From positions 62,001 through 126,000 of the forward strand of contig JAFSPS010000011.1 in NCBI GenBank assembly GCA_017451385.1: DNA of 64,000 bases. Reading direction: 5' to 3'. Positions 43,701-52,565 of the stretch are shown here, piece by piece. The notes beneath the pieces are model-generated. The model was not told the origin of the DNA. It saw only the letters and a program-made list of their open reading frames with translations, and made no database searches. This stretch comes from Bacteroidales bacterium (GTDB lineage Bacteria; Bacteroidota; Bacteroidia; Bacteroidales; P3). Both the position numbers and the translations under genes were made by a program. Each line of letters starts with the position of its first letter. The stretch's first letter is position 1.

Positions 43701-45496
43701 GCAACGTCTATCACGAGACCTATCGCAACACGCACCTATGCCTCACGGCTACAGAGCCAATAACCGACGTTCATCTGTTCTATCCCAACCGCAAGATAAT
43801 AGGTTTCGACATTCAGTTGCCAGCCTCTGGCAGCAAGGAGTTGGCGTTCGTTGTGGCTGCTGCCGACATGCTGCCTGTGGGCATGCAGGAAGGACTGCTG
43901 CCACAGCCGCTCGATGTGCCGCTAACCCTCGATGCCATCAATGCGGAGTACGACCGCGTAGTCCGTTTCTGGCGCGAGCATCTGGAGGTGATACAGGTGG
44001 CTACGCCCGACAAGAGTTTCGACTACATGGTCAACCACTGGTATCTCTACCAAGTCTATTCGGCGCGTCTCTATGCCCGCGCAGGGTTCTATCAGGTAGG
44101 CGGTGCTACGGGCTTCCGCGACCAGTTGCAGGATGTTATGGGGCTGCTCTACAGCGACCCCGCCTATGCACGGCGTCAGATTCTCGACCATGCGGCGCAT
44201 CAGTTCCCCGAAGGCGATGTGCTGCACTGGTGGCACGAGAGCCTCCTGCTCGGCGCTCGCACCACCTTCAGCGACGACTACCTGTGGCTTGTCTTCGTCA
44301 CTGCCAAATATGTTGACATCACGGGCGACAGCACTATCCTCAGCGAGATGGTGCCTTTCTGCCAGGCCGAGCAGCTCAACCCGGGCGAGGCAGAACGCGG
44401 CATGCGCTACACCTCCTATGCCCTCACCGGCGACCCGCAGCACGACGGACCTATCCCCAAGGCTACGCTCTTCGAGCACCTGCGCCTCTGCATGAGCCGT
44501 GCCATGAGTCGCCGTGGCGAGCATCGTCTGCCCCTCATGGGCTGTGGCGACTGGAACGACGGCATGAGCCGTGTGGGCGTGGGCGGAAAGGGCGAGAGCG
44601 TATGGGTGGCGTTCTTCATTATCAACCTTGTGCCTAAATTCATCGACCTCGCACGCCGTATGCCTGTGCCCGACGAGGCGTTCATAGAGACCCTGCAGCA
44701 GCAGGCTGACGACCTGCGCGATGCTTTGCAGGAGAACGCATGGGACGGCGCATGGTTCCTGCGTGCCTACTTCGACAACGGCGACCCCATGGGCTCGCGC
44801 AATAACCTTGAATGTCAGATAGACCTTATCTCGCAGGCATGGGCTGTCCTTACCGATGTCGCCACACCGGAGCAGAAGGCATCTATCATCAACGAGTGCG
44901 AGACACGCCTCGTCAACCGCGAGCATGAGATAATACAACTCCTCACGCCAGCCTTCAAGCACTCCAAGAACCACCCGGGCTACATTATGGACTACCCGCG
45001 TGGCGTACGCGAGAATGGCGGACAATATACGCATGGGGCAATGTGGTACATCATGGCGTTGCTCAAAGAGGGTCGCTACGACCAAGCCTATTACTACTAC
45101 TCCATCATCAACCCCATCCACCGCACCACTACGCTTGCCGACGTGCTGAAATACAAAGTGGAGCCCTACTGTATTGCTGCCGACATCTACAGCAACACGC
45201 AGCACCCAGGCCGTGGCGGATGGACGTGGTACACCGGCTCGGCATCGTGGGCATACAAGACTGCCGTGGAGAACATCCTCGGCATGCGCAAGCACGGCGA
45301 CACCGTGACCATCACGCCACGCACTCCTACCACATGGGGCGAATACACCATAACCTACCGCTATGGTGCTGCGACCTATATCATCCATGTGACGCGCAGC
45401 GGTGCACGCCCCTCCGAGAACTACACCCCGTCCACGACATCCTTCACGTTAGTCGATGACGGTCAGGAACACCGTATAGAGGTGGCGATAGGATAA
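37724..45496 (+). CDS. Cyclic beta-1,2-glucan synthase, NdvB/ChvB type (GT84 + GH94)
   Basis: A 2590-residue inner-membrane enzyme expected to make a beta-1,2-glucan from UDP-glucose and cyclise it. Membrane segments lie near residues 262-326, then a GT84 glycosyltransferase domain with LDTDTE (about 509), HDLIEGC and HRWARGDWQ (about 655), then more membrane segments (about 700-745 and 832-882). Next come a glycoamylase-like domain (about 985-1290, with YGFFESYD and HHQGMILAS), two sugar-phosphorylase beta-sandwich regions, and a GH94 domain with GFRDQLQD (about 2128) and the catalytic CGDWNDGM (about 2274). All parts of the rhizobial enzymes are present. Synthesis from this gene alone is inference; the lone permease upstream is not a known glucan exporter (NdvA type). 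Confidence 0.92.
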   Translation: MSKNIYIRFKTHLSLITDYYTLLVNQTKSKQQVGSTNEWVLDNYYMLSEQEKVLRVELRSKLFKQIGSRRMRQIEKGLTTFLEKTYYHVDKHVLFDHIVEQQQMNKDYLTYNEVCVLLPLLKVLIVDKLSDLCDHLRATGSYMTDPAEVSLDADNLDQAAKDNLLMMNLFNSMRSVVKLQMSEVYDRVSFSERKLCGEQAGMYDQMADQTKSDYRDQIVRQARKAHCDEYEYVCKMVERADERGEHVGWQLFKPKAWERRAHLYVWIVALSSLLLSLLFALLAMDVFSSQFSGPTSWGWWVAFAVCCLLMLVPMSQIVIDLFNYLLYRIHKPRSTFKLKFKDEQIPDEYATMVIMPTILKNADKTRQMLDQLEVYYLSNGAGRNLYFTLIGDAAAAAESDMPYDSEIVEAGMSKVRELNEKYGRHVFNFVYRRRAYSEGEGCWLGFERKRGAILHFNDLLLGNLNEKQKQDFFRCQTIDAWRAHTVSEKGHPAVVPDHRPPVTFVITLDTDTELVLYSAQKLIGSMAHPLNRAVLARDGRRVVSGYGIMQPRINVDVEVTNKSRYAQLFSGLGGLDVYTTASFELYQDIFDEGSFCGKGIYDLQVFQRVLKGTFPQNLILSHDLIEGCHIRCGLINDVELFDDSPSNYLDDAKRHHRWARGDWQIIGWLRRYVRNEKGERVRNQVNTIGRWKIFDNLRRSVFSLSLLLALFFGFAFGDINPVWFLLLVLVALTTPIVFFIAGQLTHLPRFNRRYRYYMTLMRGMVVVLYKSLVTFALLPKEAYMYCDAIIRSCYRMTVSHKNLLNWVPSDEAARSTKGTLGDYCRQFWFNYVAAIALAVICYFHLVNDTWTGSTVGNGWLIGAASFTMLAWVAAPLLMYFLGKRFPQDAKHLSTDEQQEVRQWAKDTWHFFDTLISEETNYLIPDNYQLTRDNKSDYKTSPTNIGYSLTAIVSAHELGFITTHEALLRLGRVIETVGRLPKWNGHLYNWYHLQTLKALPNFFISTADSGNFVACLYVVKGFLEHLKQEENESRDIEEADNVLSKVVRLIDYTDFSRLYNAELNVFSIGYDTQSNTLLPYHYNNFASEARITSYLTIARGDVPFKHWFCLDKTLVQYQRYKGVASWYGTMFEYFMPLIFLRTYKHTLMDETYSFAIRAQRKFIDNVMHDHPGEMLPWGISETAYHELDDAQNYKYRAFGVPYLKFQNTTPDRIVLSPYSSLLAITVADRAVYDNMRRFRTLGMYDEYGFFESYDDEDRQCVRAHYAHHQGMILASLTNYLADHCLQRFFEAEPQMRSKQTLLKEKVQIRPYIDLQVTKYKRYQYDKTQVESDAREYSSVANVPEAGALSNGSYTVVLDDRGGGFSRYKNVQINRYRKVGSEYYGQFLYIRNLQTDQLWCNTYAPLAVKPDKYRVTFASDRVKYMREDNGIETLTEVTVVKDRNAEIRRFTFENHTDHDVDLELTTYGEVILSPRQADEAHRVFNGMTIHSEFDRENEALIFTKPAREHVDATYYMVHKFFVDDHNETSQLQAGFEVQYETSRLKFLGRGNGTQHAEVIETRQNLSRSVGTTLDPIMSMRRRVHVKAGRKAYAYLIVGFGKSREQLIRMLQLYRDAFSISNAFEIATVYSNMRTAMSMLKGSQMSLYNTIFKYLLHVAVIGNERQQIMARNTLSQSGLWRFGVSGDLAILLLEIDNLDHAVYAKELLQAFEYYKMRGMHLDVVIINDEQGERRDMLTRYIMDLANFEHVSSEKNPVGRTYVINGSDLNEAEHILFKTVARVSLTANGTHTLEEQMAAKEAENQRYQDKEQFEPMQPLHSPAVNLGALSFYNQYGGFASEGSEYVVTNTTTPMPWVNVLSNPRFGCIVGSTMSGFTFVHNAQQFKLTSWSNDIVRDPASEMLLIDHRQFVPTLARHGQGYSLFEAEYAGYTVQVRVFVAAEAMAKYYQVRIVNKLAAQQSLHLDMAYKLVMGTSEESTARYLHSEWHEQQNTLYVRNVYHETYRNTHLCLTATEPITDVHLFYPNRKIIGFDIQLPASGSKELAFVVAAADMLPVGMQEGLLPQPLDVPLTLDAINAEYDRVVRFWREHLEVIQVATPDKSFDYMVNHWYLYQVYSARLYARAGFYQVGGATGFRDQLQDVMGLLYSDPAYARRQILDHAAHQFPEGDVLHWWHESLLLGARTTFSDDYLWLVFVTAKYVDITGDSTILSEMVPFCQAEQLNPGEAERGMRYTSYALTGDPQHDGPIPKATLFEHLRLCMSRAMSRRGEHRLPLMGCGDWNDGMSRVGVGGKGESVWVAFFIINLVPKFIDLARRMPVPDEAFIETLQQQADDLRDALQENAWDGAWFLRAYFDNGDPMGSRNNLECQIDLISQAWAVLTDVATPEQKASIINECETRLVNREHEIIQLLTPAFKHSKNHPGYIMDYPRGVRENGGQYTHGAMWYIMALLKEGRYDQAYYYYSIINPIHRTTTLADVLKYKVEPYCIAADIYSNTQHPGRGGWTWYTGSASWAYKTAVENILGMRKHGDTVTITPRTPTTWGEYTITYRYGAATYIIHVTRSGARPSENYTPSTTSFTLVDDGQEHRIEVAIG

Positions 45497-45515
45497 GCTA
45501 TTTATTGTTTGCCGA

Positions 45516-45555
45516 AACATCGGGGTATGTAATTCTACACACCCCGATGTTTTTG
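45516..45555 (+). terminator. Intrinsic terminator of the glucan synthase gene
   Basis: AACATCGGGGT pairs with ACCCCGATGTT around a 14-base loop and is followed by a T-rich tract. Confidence 0.85.
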
Positions 45556-45624
45556 TTTTGCACAATTTTTGTGCTCAAAAAGAGAGGAATAGCATCAAGG
45601 AAGAAAGCAGATAGTTGTTATAAT

Positions 45625-45655
45625 TTTGTTTGTTTAGAAAATATTTGTATTTTTG
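45625..45655 (+). promoter_or_regulatory. Promoter of the structured ncRNA
   Basis: TTTG at 45625-45628, 19 bases, then TATTTTTG at 45648-45655: an exact Bacteroidota promoter. The predicted start near 45660 lies just before the outer stem of the RNA. Confidence 0.85.
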
Positions 45656-45659
45656 CATT

Positions 45660-45850
45660 TGAAAACAAACGAAGCGTTACGCTCGTCTTGCCAACGGAAA
45701 CGTGAGAAATTTCTAAAAGGATGCAAGAAGGGATGTAATGCATCGCGCGCATTAAGCGTGTGGTTGCATTGTCATATTCTGCATCTTAAGGTTCCTTTCT
45801 CACGACCTCCGTTGGAAGAAGTGGCGCTCAGCCCCACGCTTCTTTTTTTG
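45660..45850 (+). ncRNA. Stand-alone structured small RNA, family not identified
   Basis: About 190 nt from an exact promoter to a T7 run, with no plausible reading frame. It folds into one long nested hairpin: GAAGCGT (45671) with ACGCTTC (45836); CCAACGG (45691) with CCGTTGG (45809); CGTGAGAAA (45701) with TTTCTCACG (45796); GATGCA (45720) with TGCATC (45780); AATGCA (45737) with TGCATT (45765); CGCGC (45746) with GCGTG (45756) around a loop of five. The apex lacks the GGAA/AGCA features of SRP RNA, and a better 6S candidate lies at 29.3 kb. It could belong to a described Bacteroidales RNA motif such as Bacteroidales-1, which I could not test. Confidence 0.75.
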
Positions 45851-45893
45851 TATAATTCCATCAGGGCTGAATGGATTTTAAAATACATTCATT

Positions 45894-46097
45894 ATGTCTC
45901 GTGTTATATTACTTTTTTCAAGACAAGGAATGCTGCTCGAATTAATCCTTGTTGCTATTGTAGCTGCTATTATTGGTGCAATCTATGCACTAATTAAGGG
46001 TGGAGATTTTCAAGAAAAATTTAAGGAAGGTTTTATGCCTCCTTTTGCAATACTTGTTGCTATTGATATTATTATGATGATTGTTCAATGTTCCTAA
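45894..46097 (+). CDS. Small membrane protein, unknown
   Basis: 67 residues with two hydrophobic segments (about 14-35 and 49-65) around a short charged loop GGDFQEKFKEGF. It is AT-rich compared with the flanking glucan synthase and nfo genes. It follows the structured RNA by 44 bases and precedes the zinc-ribbon gene by ten bases. ATG 45930 is a possible alternative start. No family recognised. Confidence 0.5.
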   Translation: MSRVILLFSRQGMLLELILVAIVAAIIGAIYALIKGGDFQEKFKEGFMPPFAILVAIDIIMMIVQCS

Positions 46098-46107
46098 AAA
46101 ATATACT

Positions 46108-46398
46108 ATGAAAAAAATAGTCCTTATAGGTGGCATTTTTGCCATTATAATATATGTTATTTCATCTGTTATCGGTAAACAAGAAGATGATTGGAGAATT
46201 CAGATGGAAATGAAAAAACAAGAGAATAGGCATAAATATGGACCTCCAGTTGAGAATAAAAATGTTAGATGTCATTTTTGCGGAGGAAGTAAACTCTGCA
46301 TTTGGTGTGATGGTTGTGGCTGGATTCAGCAAGGTAATTTATGCCCAGAATGCATTGATGGTATTTGTAAGAAATGTGGCGGATCGGGTTTAAATTAA
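46108..46398 (+). CDS. Small membrane-anchored zinc-ribbon protein
   Basis: 96 residues: one N-terminal membrane segment (about 3-20), a charged stretch, then a cysteine-rich C-terminus with CHFCGG, CIWCDGCG, CPEC and CKKCGGSG. Four CxxC-type pairs with the CxxCxGxG look of the DnaJ zinc-binding domain suggest two zinc sites. It is AT-rich like its neighbours. A role in folding or protein binding is only suggested by the resemblance. ATG 46108 was preferred to an in-frame TTG upstream. Confidence 0.6.
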   Translation: MKKIVLIGGIFAIIIYVISSVIGKQEDDWRIQMEMKKQENRHKYGPPVENKNVRCHFCGGSKLCIWCDGCGWIQQGNLCPECIDGICKKCGGSGLN

Positions 46399-46411
46399 AA
46401 TGTTATACAAT

Positions 46412-46873
46412 ATGAAACAAATAAGAGTTGTTATTGTTGCATTGTTGATGCTTCTTGGATATAGTACATTTGCTCAATGTGTAGATGATTTGGGTTATGC
46501 ATTTTATGAGGTGAAGTGGCAAACAAGAGGAGTTTCATATTTGGGATTGATAGAAATATTCCCGCCATCGTATGAAGATAATTACTATTCAGCTTTTTTT
46601 ATAGGGTACTATTACCATCCTCAATTAGGACGTATTGATATTATTGAAAAATGTAGTGTGTCATTTCAGGTCAATAACAATGGATGTTATACATATGTAG
46701 TTGCATGGAGTGTTGTCACTAATCCACCGACATCATATTTGCTTGATAGTTTTACAATTTATCCGAATGGGACAATGTTTGTTTCTGATGTCGGTGGTAA
46801 TAAGCGTATGGGGTCTGCTATATGGGTTTCTGGTGAAAATGTGGATAGAATTAGGAAAAAATATGTTCGATGA
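46412..46873 (+). CDS. Small secreted protein, unknown
   Basis: 153 residues with a clear signal peptide (residues 1-20, ending STFAQ) and a strand-rich mature part with many aromatic residues (YYSAFFIGYYYHP) and few cysteines. It is AT-rich, lies 13 bases after the zinc-ribbon gene and is probably in the same transcript. No family recognised. It ends 44 bases before the convergent nfo stop. Confidence 0.6.
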   Translation: MKQIRVVIVALLMLLGYSTFAQCVDDLGYAFYEVKWQTRGVSYLGLIEIFPPSYEDNYYSAFFIGYYYHPQLGRIDIIEKCSVSFQVNNNGCYTYVVAWSVVTNPPTSYLLDSFTIYPNGTMFVSDVGGNKRMGSAIWVSGENVDRIRKKYVR

Positions 46874-46916
46874 TGCAAAATGCTGTTTTTTTGTCCTTTT
46901 TATAAAAACACTAGTG

Positions 46917-47762
46917 TTATCTCTCCAACGACCGTAGCCATTGTATTTCTTGTGGCCAGCGGGTGGGGTCGGGGGGTTCGAGGATGATGGGGATGTCGTC
47001 GAAGCGGGAGTCGTTCATCAGCATCTCGAAGAAGTGCTGCCCTAATGCGCCGTCGCCGAGGCTTTCGTGACGGTCCACGCGGCTGCCGCATCCTTTCTTG
47101 CAGTCGTTGAGATGCACGGCGCGCAGGTATTGGCGTCCTATGAGTCGATCGAACTCGTCGAAGGTGAAAGCGTAGCCCATCTCGTTGCTGATGTCGTAGC
47201 CGGCGGCGAAGGTGTGGCAGGTGTCTATGCAGACGCCTACACGGCTCTTGTCGTTCACGCCACTGATGATGCGTGCTATCTGAGCGAAGGTGTGCCCGAG
47301 GTTGGTGCCTTGCCCGGCGGTGTTCTCTATCACGGCGCATACCTGCACGGTCTTGCTGAGGGCGAGGTTAATCTCCTCGGCTATCTGGTCGAGGCATTGC
47401 TCCTCGCTTATCTTGTTGAGGTGAGAACCAGGGTGGAAGTTGAGCATGGGCAACCCCAGTTGGTCGCAGCGCGTCATCTCGTCGAGGAAGGCGTTGCGGC
47501 TTTTCAGCAGGTTCTCCTCGTCGGGGCATCCGAGGTTGATGAGGTAGCTGTCGTGTGGCAGCACGAAGCGTGGCTCGAAGCCTCGTTCGGCGAGGAGCGC
47601 CTTGAAGGCTGCTATCTCGTCGGCAGCGAGTGGCTTGCTCGTCCACGACCGCTGGTTGCGTGTGAAGAGTGCGAAGGCGTTGGCTCCGATGGCTTCGGCG
47701 TTGAGGATAGCGTTGCAGATGCCGCCCGATGCGCTGACATGTGCTCCGATATGTTTTGCCAT
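46917..47762 (-). CDS. nfo: Deoxyribonuclease IV (AP endonuclease)
   Basis: Zinc-dependent apurinic/apyrimidinic endonuclease of base-excision repair. The 281-residue sequence has the family start GAHVSASGG (residues 6-14) and metal-binding motifs [21 protein letters not shown] and LNDCKKG. It is last in the minus-strand run that begins with gyrB but lies behind a terminator after pepE. A TAAATTTG box (47799-47792) 30 bases upstream may be its own -7 element. Confidence 0.95.
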   Translation of the reverse strand: MAKHIGAHVSASGGICNAILNAEAIGANAFALFTRNQRSWTSKPLAADEIAAFKALLAERGFEPRFVLPHDSYLINLGCPDEENLLKSRNAFLDEMTRCDQLGLPMLNFHPGSHLNKISEEQCLDQIAEEINLALSKTVQVCAVIENTAGQGTNLGHTFAQIARIISGVNDKSRVGVCIDTCHTFAAGYDISNEMGYAFTFDEFDRLIGRQYLRAVHLNDCKKGCGSRVDRHESLGDGALGQHFFEMLMNDSRFDDIPIILEPPDPTRWPQEIQWLRSLER

Positions 47763-47883
47763 AATTTTATCGCATTTGAGGTTAACGATTGCAAATTTAC
47801 ACTTTTTTTATCAAACCGTGGATTCAGCTACTAAGTGAGACGGAGTTCGAATATTCAACACTATTTAGCAAAATTGCAATACA

Positions 47884-47929
47884 AAAATCCCAATGGGGAA
47901 ATAGGGAAGGAACCTCATTGGGATTTTTT
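47884..47929 (-). terminator. Intrinsic terminator of pepE
   Basis: AAATCCCAATG repeats in inverted form around a loop of about 20 bases, with T runs on both strands. It ends the gyrB-restriction-modification-pepE run. Confidence 0.85.
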
Positions 47930-47967
47930 GTTGTGTGCAATTGTAGGGATTTGCCCTATTGGAAAAA

Positions 47968-48711
47968 TTATGCCTTCATCAGGAAGTTGATGTCGTCGGC
48001 GAGTGAGTACTCTTTGGTGTTGTCCATCTTCTCGTGGAATACTTTCATCTTGTTGTCTTTGCCGATGAGACGCAGTTTGCCGTCTTCGAGCAGCAGTGCT
48101 GTGGCTTCGCGTATGGCAGCCACTACGGCGGTGGGGTTGACCATGATGTATTCTTTCAGTCGGTCGTCGCGTGTCTCGCCGCCGTGTTTGGGGTCGAAGA
48201 AGTCGGTGTAGTGAGGGTTGATTTGGAACGGCACGAGGGCCATGCAGTTGAACGAGAGCGGCTCGACGATGGGCATATCGTTGGTGGTGCACAGCGTGGG
48301 ACCTGCCACGTTGCTGCCGGCGCTCCATCCCATATAGGGCATGCCTGCTTCGGCGCGGCGGCTGATGGCCTGCATGAGACCTTGACGCTGCATCTCGCGC
48401 ACGAGGTGGAAGGTGTTGCCACCGCCTACAGCCACACACTCAGCCTCATAGACTGCCTTGACGGGGTCGGCGCAGTGGTGTACGCTCGTGAGCTCTACGC
48501 CGAACTCGGCATAGATTTTCTGTACCTTGGCTTCGTAGGCGTTGTAGGAGGCTTCGAGACCGTCGGGGGAGAGGCTCACGCCGGCGTAGGGGACGAAGAG
48601 CACACGCTTGACGCCGTGACGCTCGCAGAAGTCTTTTATCATCTCTTTGCACCAGCCGAGATAGGCTTCGCCACGCATGGTGCTATTGCTTATAAGAAGA
48701 AGGTTTTTCAT
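47968..48711 (-). CDS. pepE: Dipeptidase E (S51 family)
   Basis: Cytosolic Asp-X dipeptidase. The nucleophile motif GWSAGSNVAG is near residue 123 and the N-terminal 'MKNLLLISNSTM' fits the family. It has 247 residues. The gene starts 22 bases after the methyltransferase stop, so the restriction cassette and pepE are probably read together. Confidence 0.92.
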   Translation of the reverse strand: MKNLLLISNSTMRGEAYLGWCKEMIKDFCERHGVKRVLFVPYAGVSLSPDGLEASYNAYEAKVQKIYAEFGVELTSVHHCADPVKAVYEAECVAVGGGNTFHLVREMQRQGLMQAISRRAEAGMPYMGWSAGSNVAGPTLCTTNDMPIVEPLSFNCMALVPFQINPHYTDFFDPKHGGETRDDRLKEYIMVNPTAVVAAIREATALLLEDGKLRLIGKDNKMKVFHEKMDNTKEYSLADDINFLMKA

Positions 48712-48733
48712 AGTGTGTTGTATTTATTTGGTT

Positions 48734-49648
48734 CTATATTTCAGCAAACAACTCAAGTTGATTTGTGTCTCTGATTGCCAATCGTTCTTGTTGTTCAAAG
48801 TTGAAAACGATGGCTTCGACGACAGAGTGTCGGTTTTCGAGATTGCCTCCATTATGGTAGAAATGGTCTTTGGTTGTAATGTTGAATCGGTTCCAAAGAA
48901 GTTCTATCATCTCGTTATTGCGGAAGTCATTGTGATGCCATGTCGATAAAATAAAGTAGGCAGGGGTGCGAGATAATGCTTCATACAAGGCAATCTCGTC
49001 CTTTTCTGTCCATCCATTGTAGTAGTCTGTGCTACGACCATAGTATGGTGGGTCGCAGTATATGATGTCCCCTTTCTCCGCTTGCTTGATTGTCTCAATA
49101 AAGCTGACATTGTTGAAGTACCAGTCTTTTTGATTGATGATGCGTGATGTCGCCTTTATCTGATTGCATATTTTTGTTATGTATGCAGGTGTAAAACGGT
49201 TTTTTTTCTTGCAGAATGGGACATTCCAATCCCCTTTGCGATTAAACCTCATGAGGCCATTGAATCCTGCGCGGGACAAGAAAATAAAGTCGTATGGGTT
49301 ATGCTCGACATTAAACCTATCGCGGACCATTCGAAAATGAGCGTACCCGTTATCCGTAGATTCGGAAAGCAGACGACTTTCTTTCTCGAGGTACTGTCGC
49401 ATAGAAAGAGGTGTTATTTCTCCACTTTGGATGCTTCGGTAGAAGTTTATAATGTGTGGGTTTGTGTCTCCCACGATATGAGAACCTTCTATCGGTGAGT
49501 TTAGTCCAACCACTCCCGTCCCGAAAAAAGGTTCTATCCATCGGCAGTGCAGACTTGCGCCAGAGGATAGAACGATGTCGTTAATCCACGGCACCAATTT
49601 AGTTTTAATGCCTTGTGATTTGATAGGTGGAACGATCGTTTTTAACAT
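48734..49648 (-). CDS. EcoRV-type adenine-N6 DNA methyltransferase (D12 class)
   Basis: Modification enzyme of a type II system. The N-terminus (VPPIKSQGIKTKLVPWI), the AdoMet motif IEPFFGTGVVGLN, the block FNGLMRFNRKGDWNVPFCKK and the catalytic DPPYYGR followed by STWHHNDFR agree with M.EcoRV as I remember it across the whole length. M.EcoRV methylates the first A of GATATC. The protein has 304 residues with a C-terminal tail slightly longer than M.EcoRV. ATG 49648 lies four bases after the endonuclease stop (49653), so translation is likely coupled; an in-frame TTG at 49666 is less likely. Base composition is poorer in GC than gyrB or pepE, in keeping with transfer. Confidence 0.93.
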   Translation of the reverse strand: MLKTIVPPIKSQGIKTKLVPWINDIVLSSGASLHCRWIEPFFGTGVVGLNSPIEGSHIVGDTNPHIINFYRSIQSGEITPLSMRQYLEKESRLLSESTDNGYAHFRMVRDRFNVEHNPYDFIFLSRAGFNGLMRFNRKGDWNVPFCKKKNRFTPAYITKICNQIKATSRIINQKDWYFNNVSFIETIKQAEKGDIIYCDPPYYGRSTDYYNGWTEKDEIALYEALSRTPAYFILSTWHHNDFRNNEMIELLWNRFNITTKDHFYHNGGNLENRHSVVEAIVFNFEQQERLAIRDTNQLELFAEI

Positions 49649-49652
49649 GGCT

Positions 49653-50465
49653 TTACTTCTTTTCAATGCGTTTTCTTATCTTTTGCTGTTTTTGCAAATA
49701 GGCTCTGTAGGTTTCAAGGTTATTGTAGCGCGGCGTGCCGATTCCTGCTGCACGGGCATCGGATGCATTAAAGAAATTCATCCAGTAATCGTCGAAAATC
49801 TCTTCGCCAAGTTTTGCAAATGGTCCATCGCCTTTGACCAGTTTGTCAATCTCTGTAATTCCACCAATGTTTCTCGTATTGCCACTCCCTGGTCTATCGC
49901 TTGCTATTTTCCATTTTGGGTGAACGAAGAAAATAAAGTTATCTATTACTGATTTTATTTTCCCAATATCCTTGATGCAATATATGTTTTTTTCGTTGAG
50001 GTCGGATTTGCTTTGTCGGTAAAGCATTCCTAAAACAAGATGGCATTTATAGGCACTGTAAGGATAATCTGTGTTCTTCTTGCTGTCGCGATTTCGGAAA
50101 TATCCCCAATAAGAACCAAGCGTTAGTCCATTTACTTTTCGATTTTCATCATAATAGCTTGATTTGAAATCTACGGCATATAGATTTCCATTGCTTAAAT
50201 CTTTGAATGTTAAATCAGGGTAGTAGTTTTGAGCTGAAGGTAGTTCAAGAGTCAGTCCGTTTTTATTTGCAAAAAGTTCTAAATGAGGAATTAATATTAT
50301 CTCAATAATTTTTGAGACAACTTTGGTGTCATTGGTGATTGTATATACGTTTTTCTTTATATCAATAAATCCTTTGACTATCCAATCGTTGTCTTTTGTT
50401 TCAAGCAACGTTTTGAAGACTTTAGCTTCGTCCGAGAGTCTTTTCTGAAATTGGAGAGGCGTCAT
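49653..50465 (-). CDS. EcoRV-like type II restriction endonuclease
   Basis: Predicted to cut GATATC. The 270-residue protein follows EcoRV (245 residues) from DTKV to the end. The catalytic set is Glu55, Asp84 (in YYPD), Asp99 and Lys101 (in VDFKSS), matching EcoRV Glu45, Asp74, Asp90 and Lys92. The recognition loop GSGNT is at residues 193-197, matching EcoRV 182-186 in AGSGNTTNIG. LTLGSYWGYFRN and YPYSAYKCHLVLGMLY also match. It starts 13 bases after the gyrB stop and precedes its methyltransferase on the same strand. It is AT-rich compared with gyrB. Specificity is inferred from conserved contact residues, not measured. Confidence 0.93.
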   Translation of the reverse strand: MTPLQFQKRLSDEAKVFKTLLETKDNDWIVKGFIDIKKNVYTITNDTKVVSKIIEIILIPHLELFANKNGLTLELPSAQNYYPDLTFKDLSNGNLYAVDFKSSYYDENRKVNGLTLGSYWGYFRNRDSKKNTDYPYSAYKCHLVLGMLYRQSKSDLNEKNIYCIKDIGKIKSVIDNFIFFVHPKWKIASDRPGSGNTRNIGGITEIDKLVKGDGPFAKLGEEIFDDYWMNFFNASDARAAGIGTPRYNNLETYRAYLQKQQKIRKRIEKK

Positions 50466-50478
50466 GCGTTCTGTCCGT

Positions 50479-52503
<2,025 letters not shown>

Positions 52504-52565
52504 TTACTATCTCTTTTGATTAGCTTTTTGACGGTTAGTCGCCTTTTTTTGAAGATACAAAATTA

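Noticed and set aside
41774..45388. Long open frames on the minus strand inside the glucan synthase gene (also opposite lpdA at 69-1517 and opposite the aminotransferase at 54925-56478)
   Set aside because: They mirror well-supported genes, have no family features or signals, and arise from the codon bias of the sense strand.
45660..45850. Structured RNA as SRP RNA (4.5S)
   Set aside because: The conserved apical tetraloop and AGCA-containing internal loop of SRP domain IV are not present.
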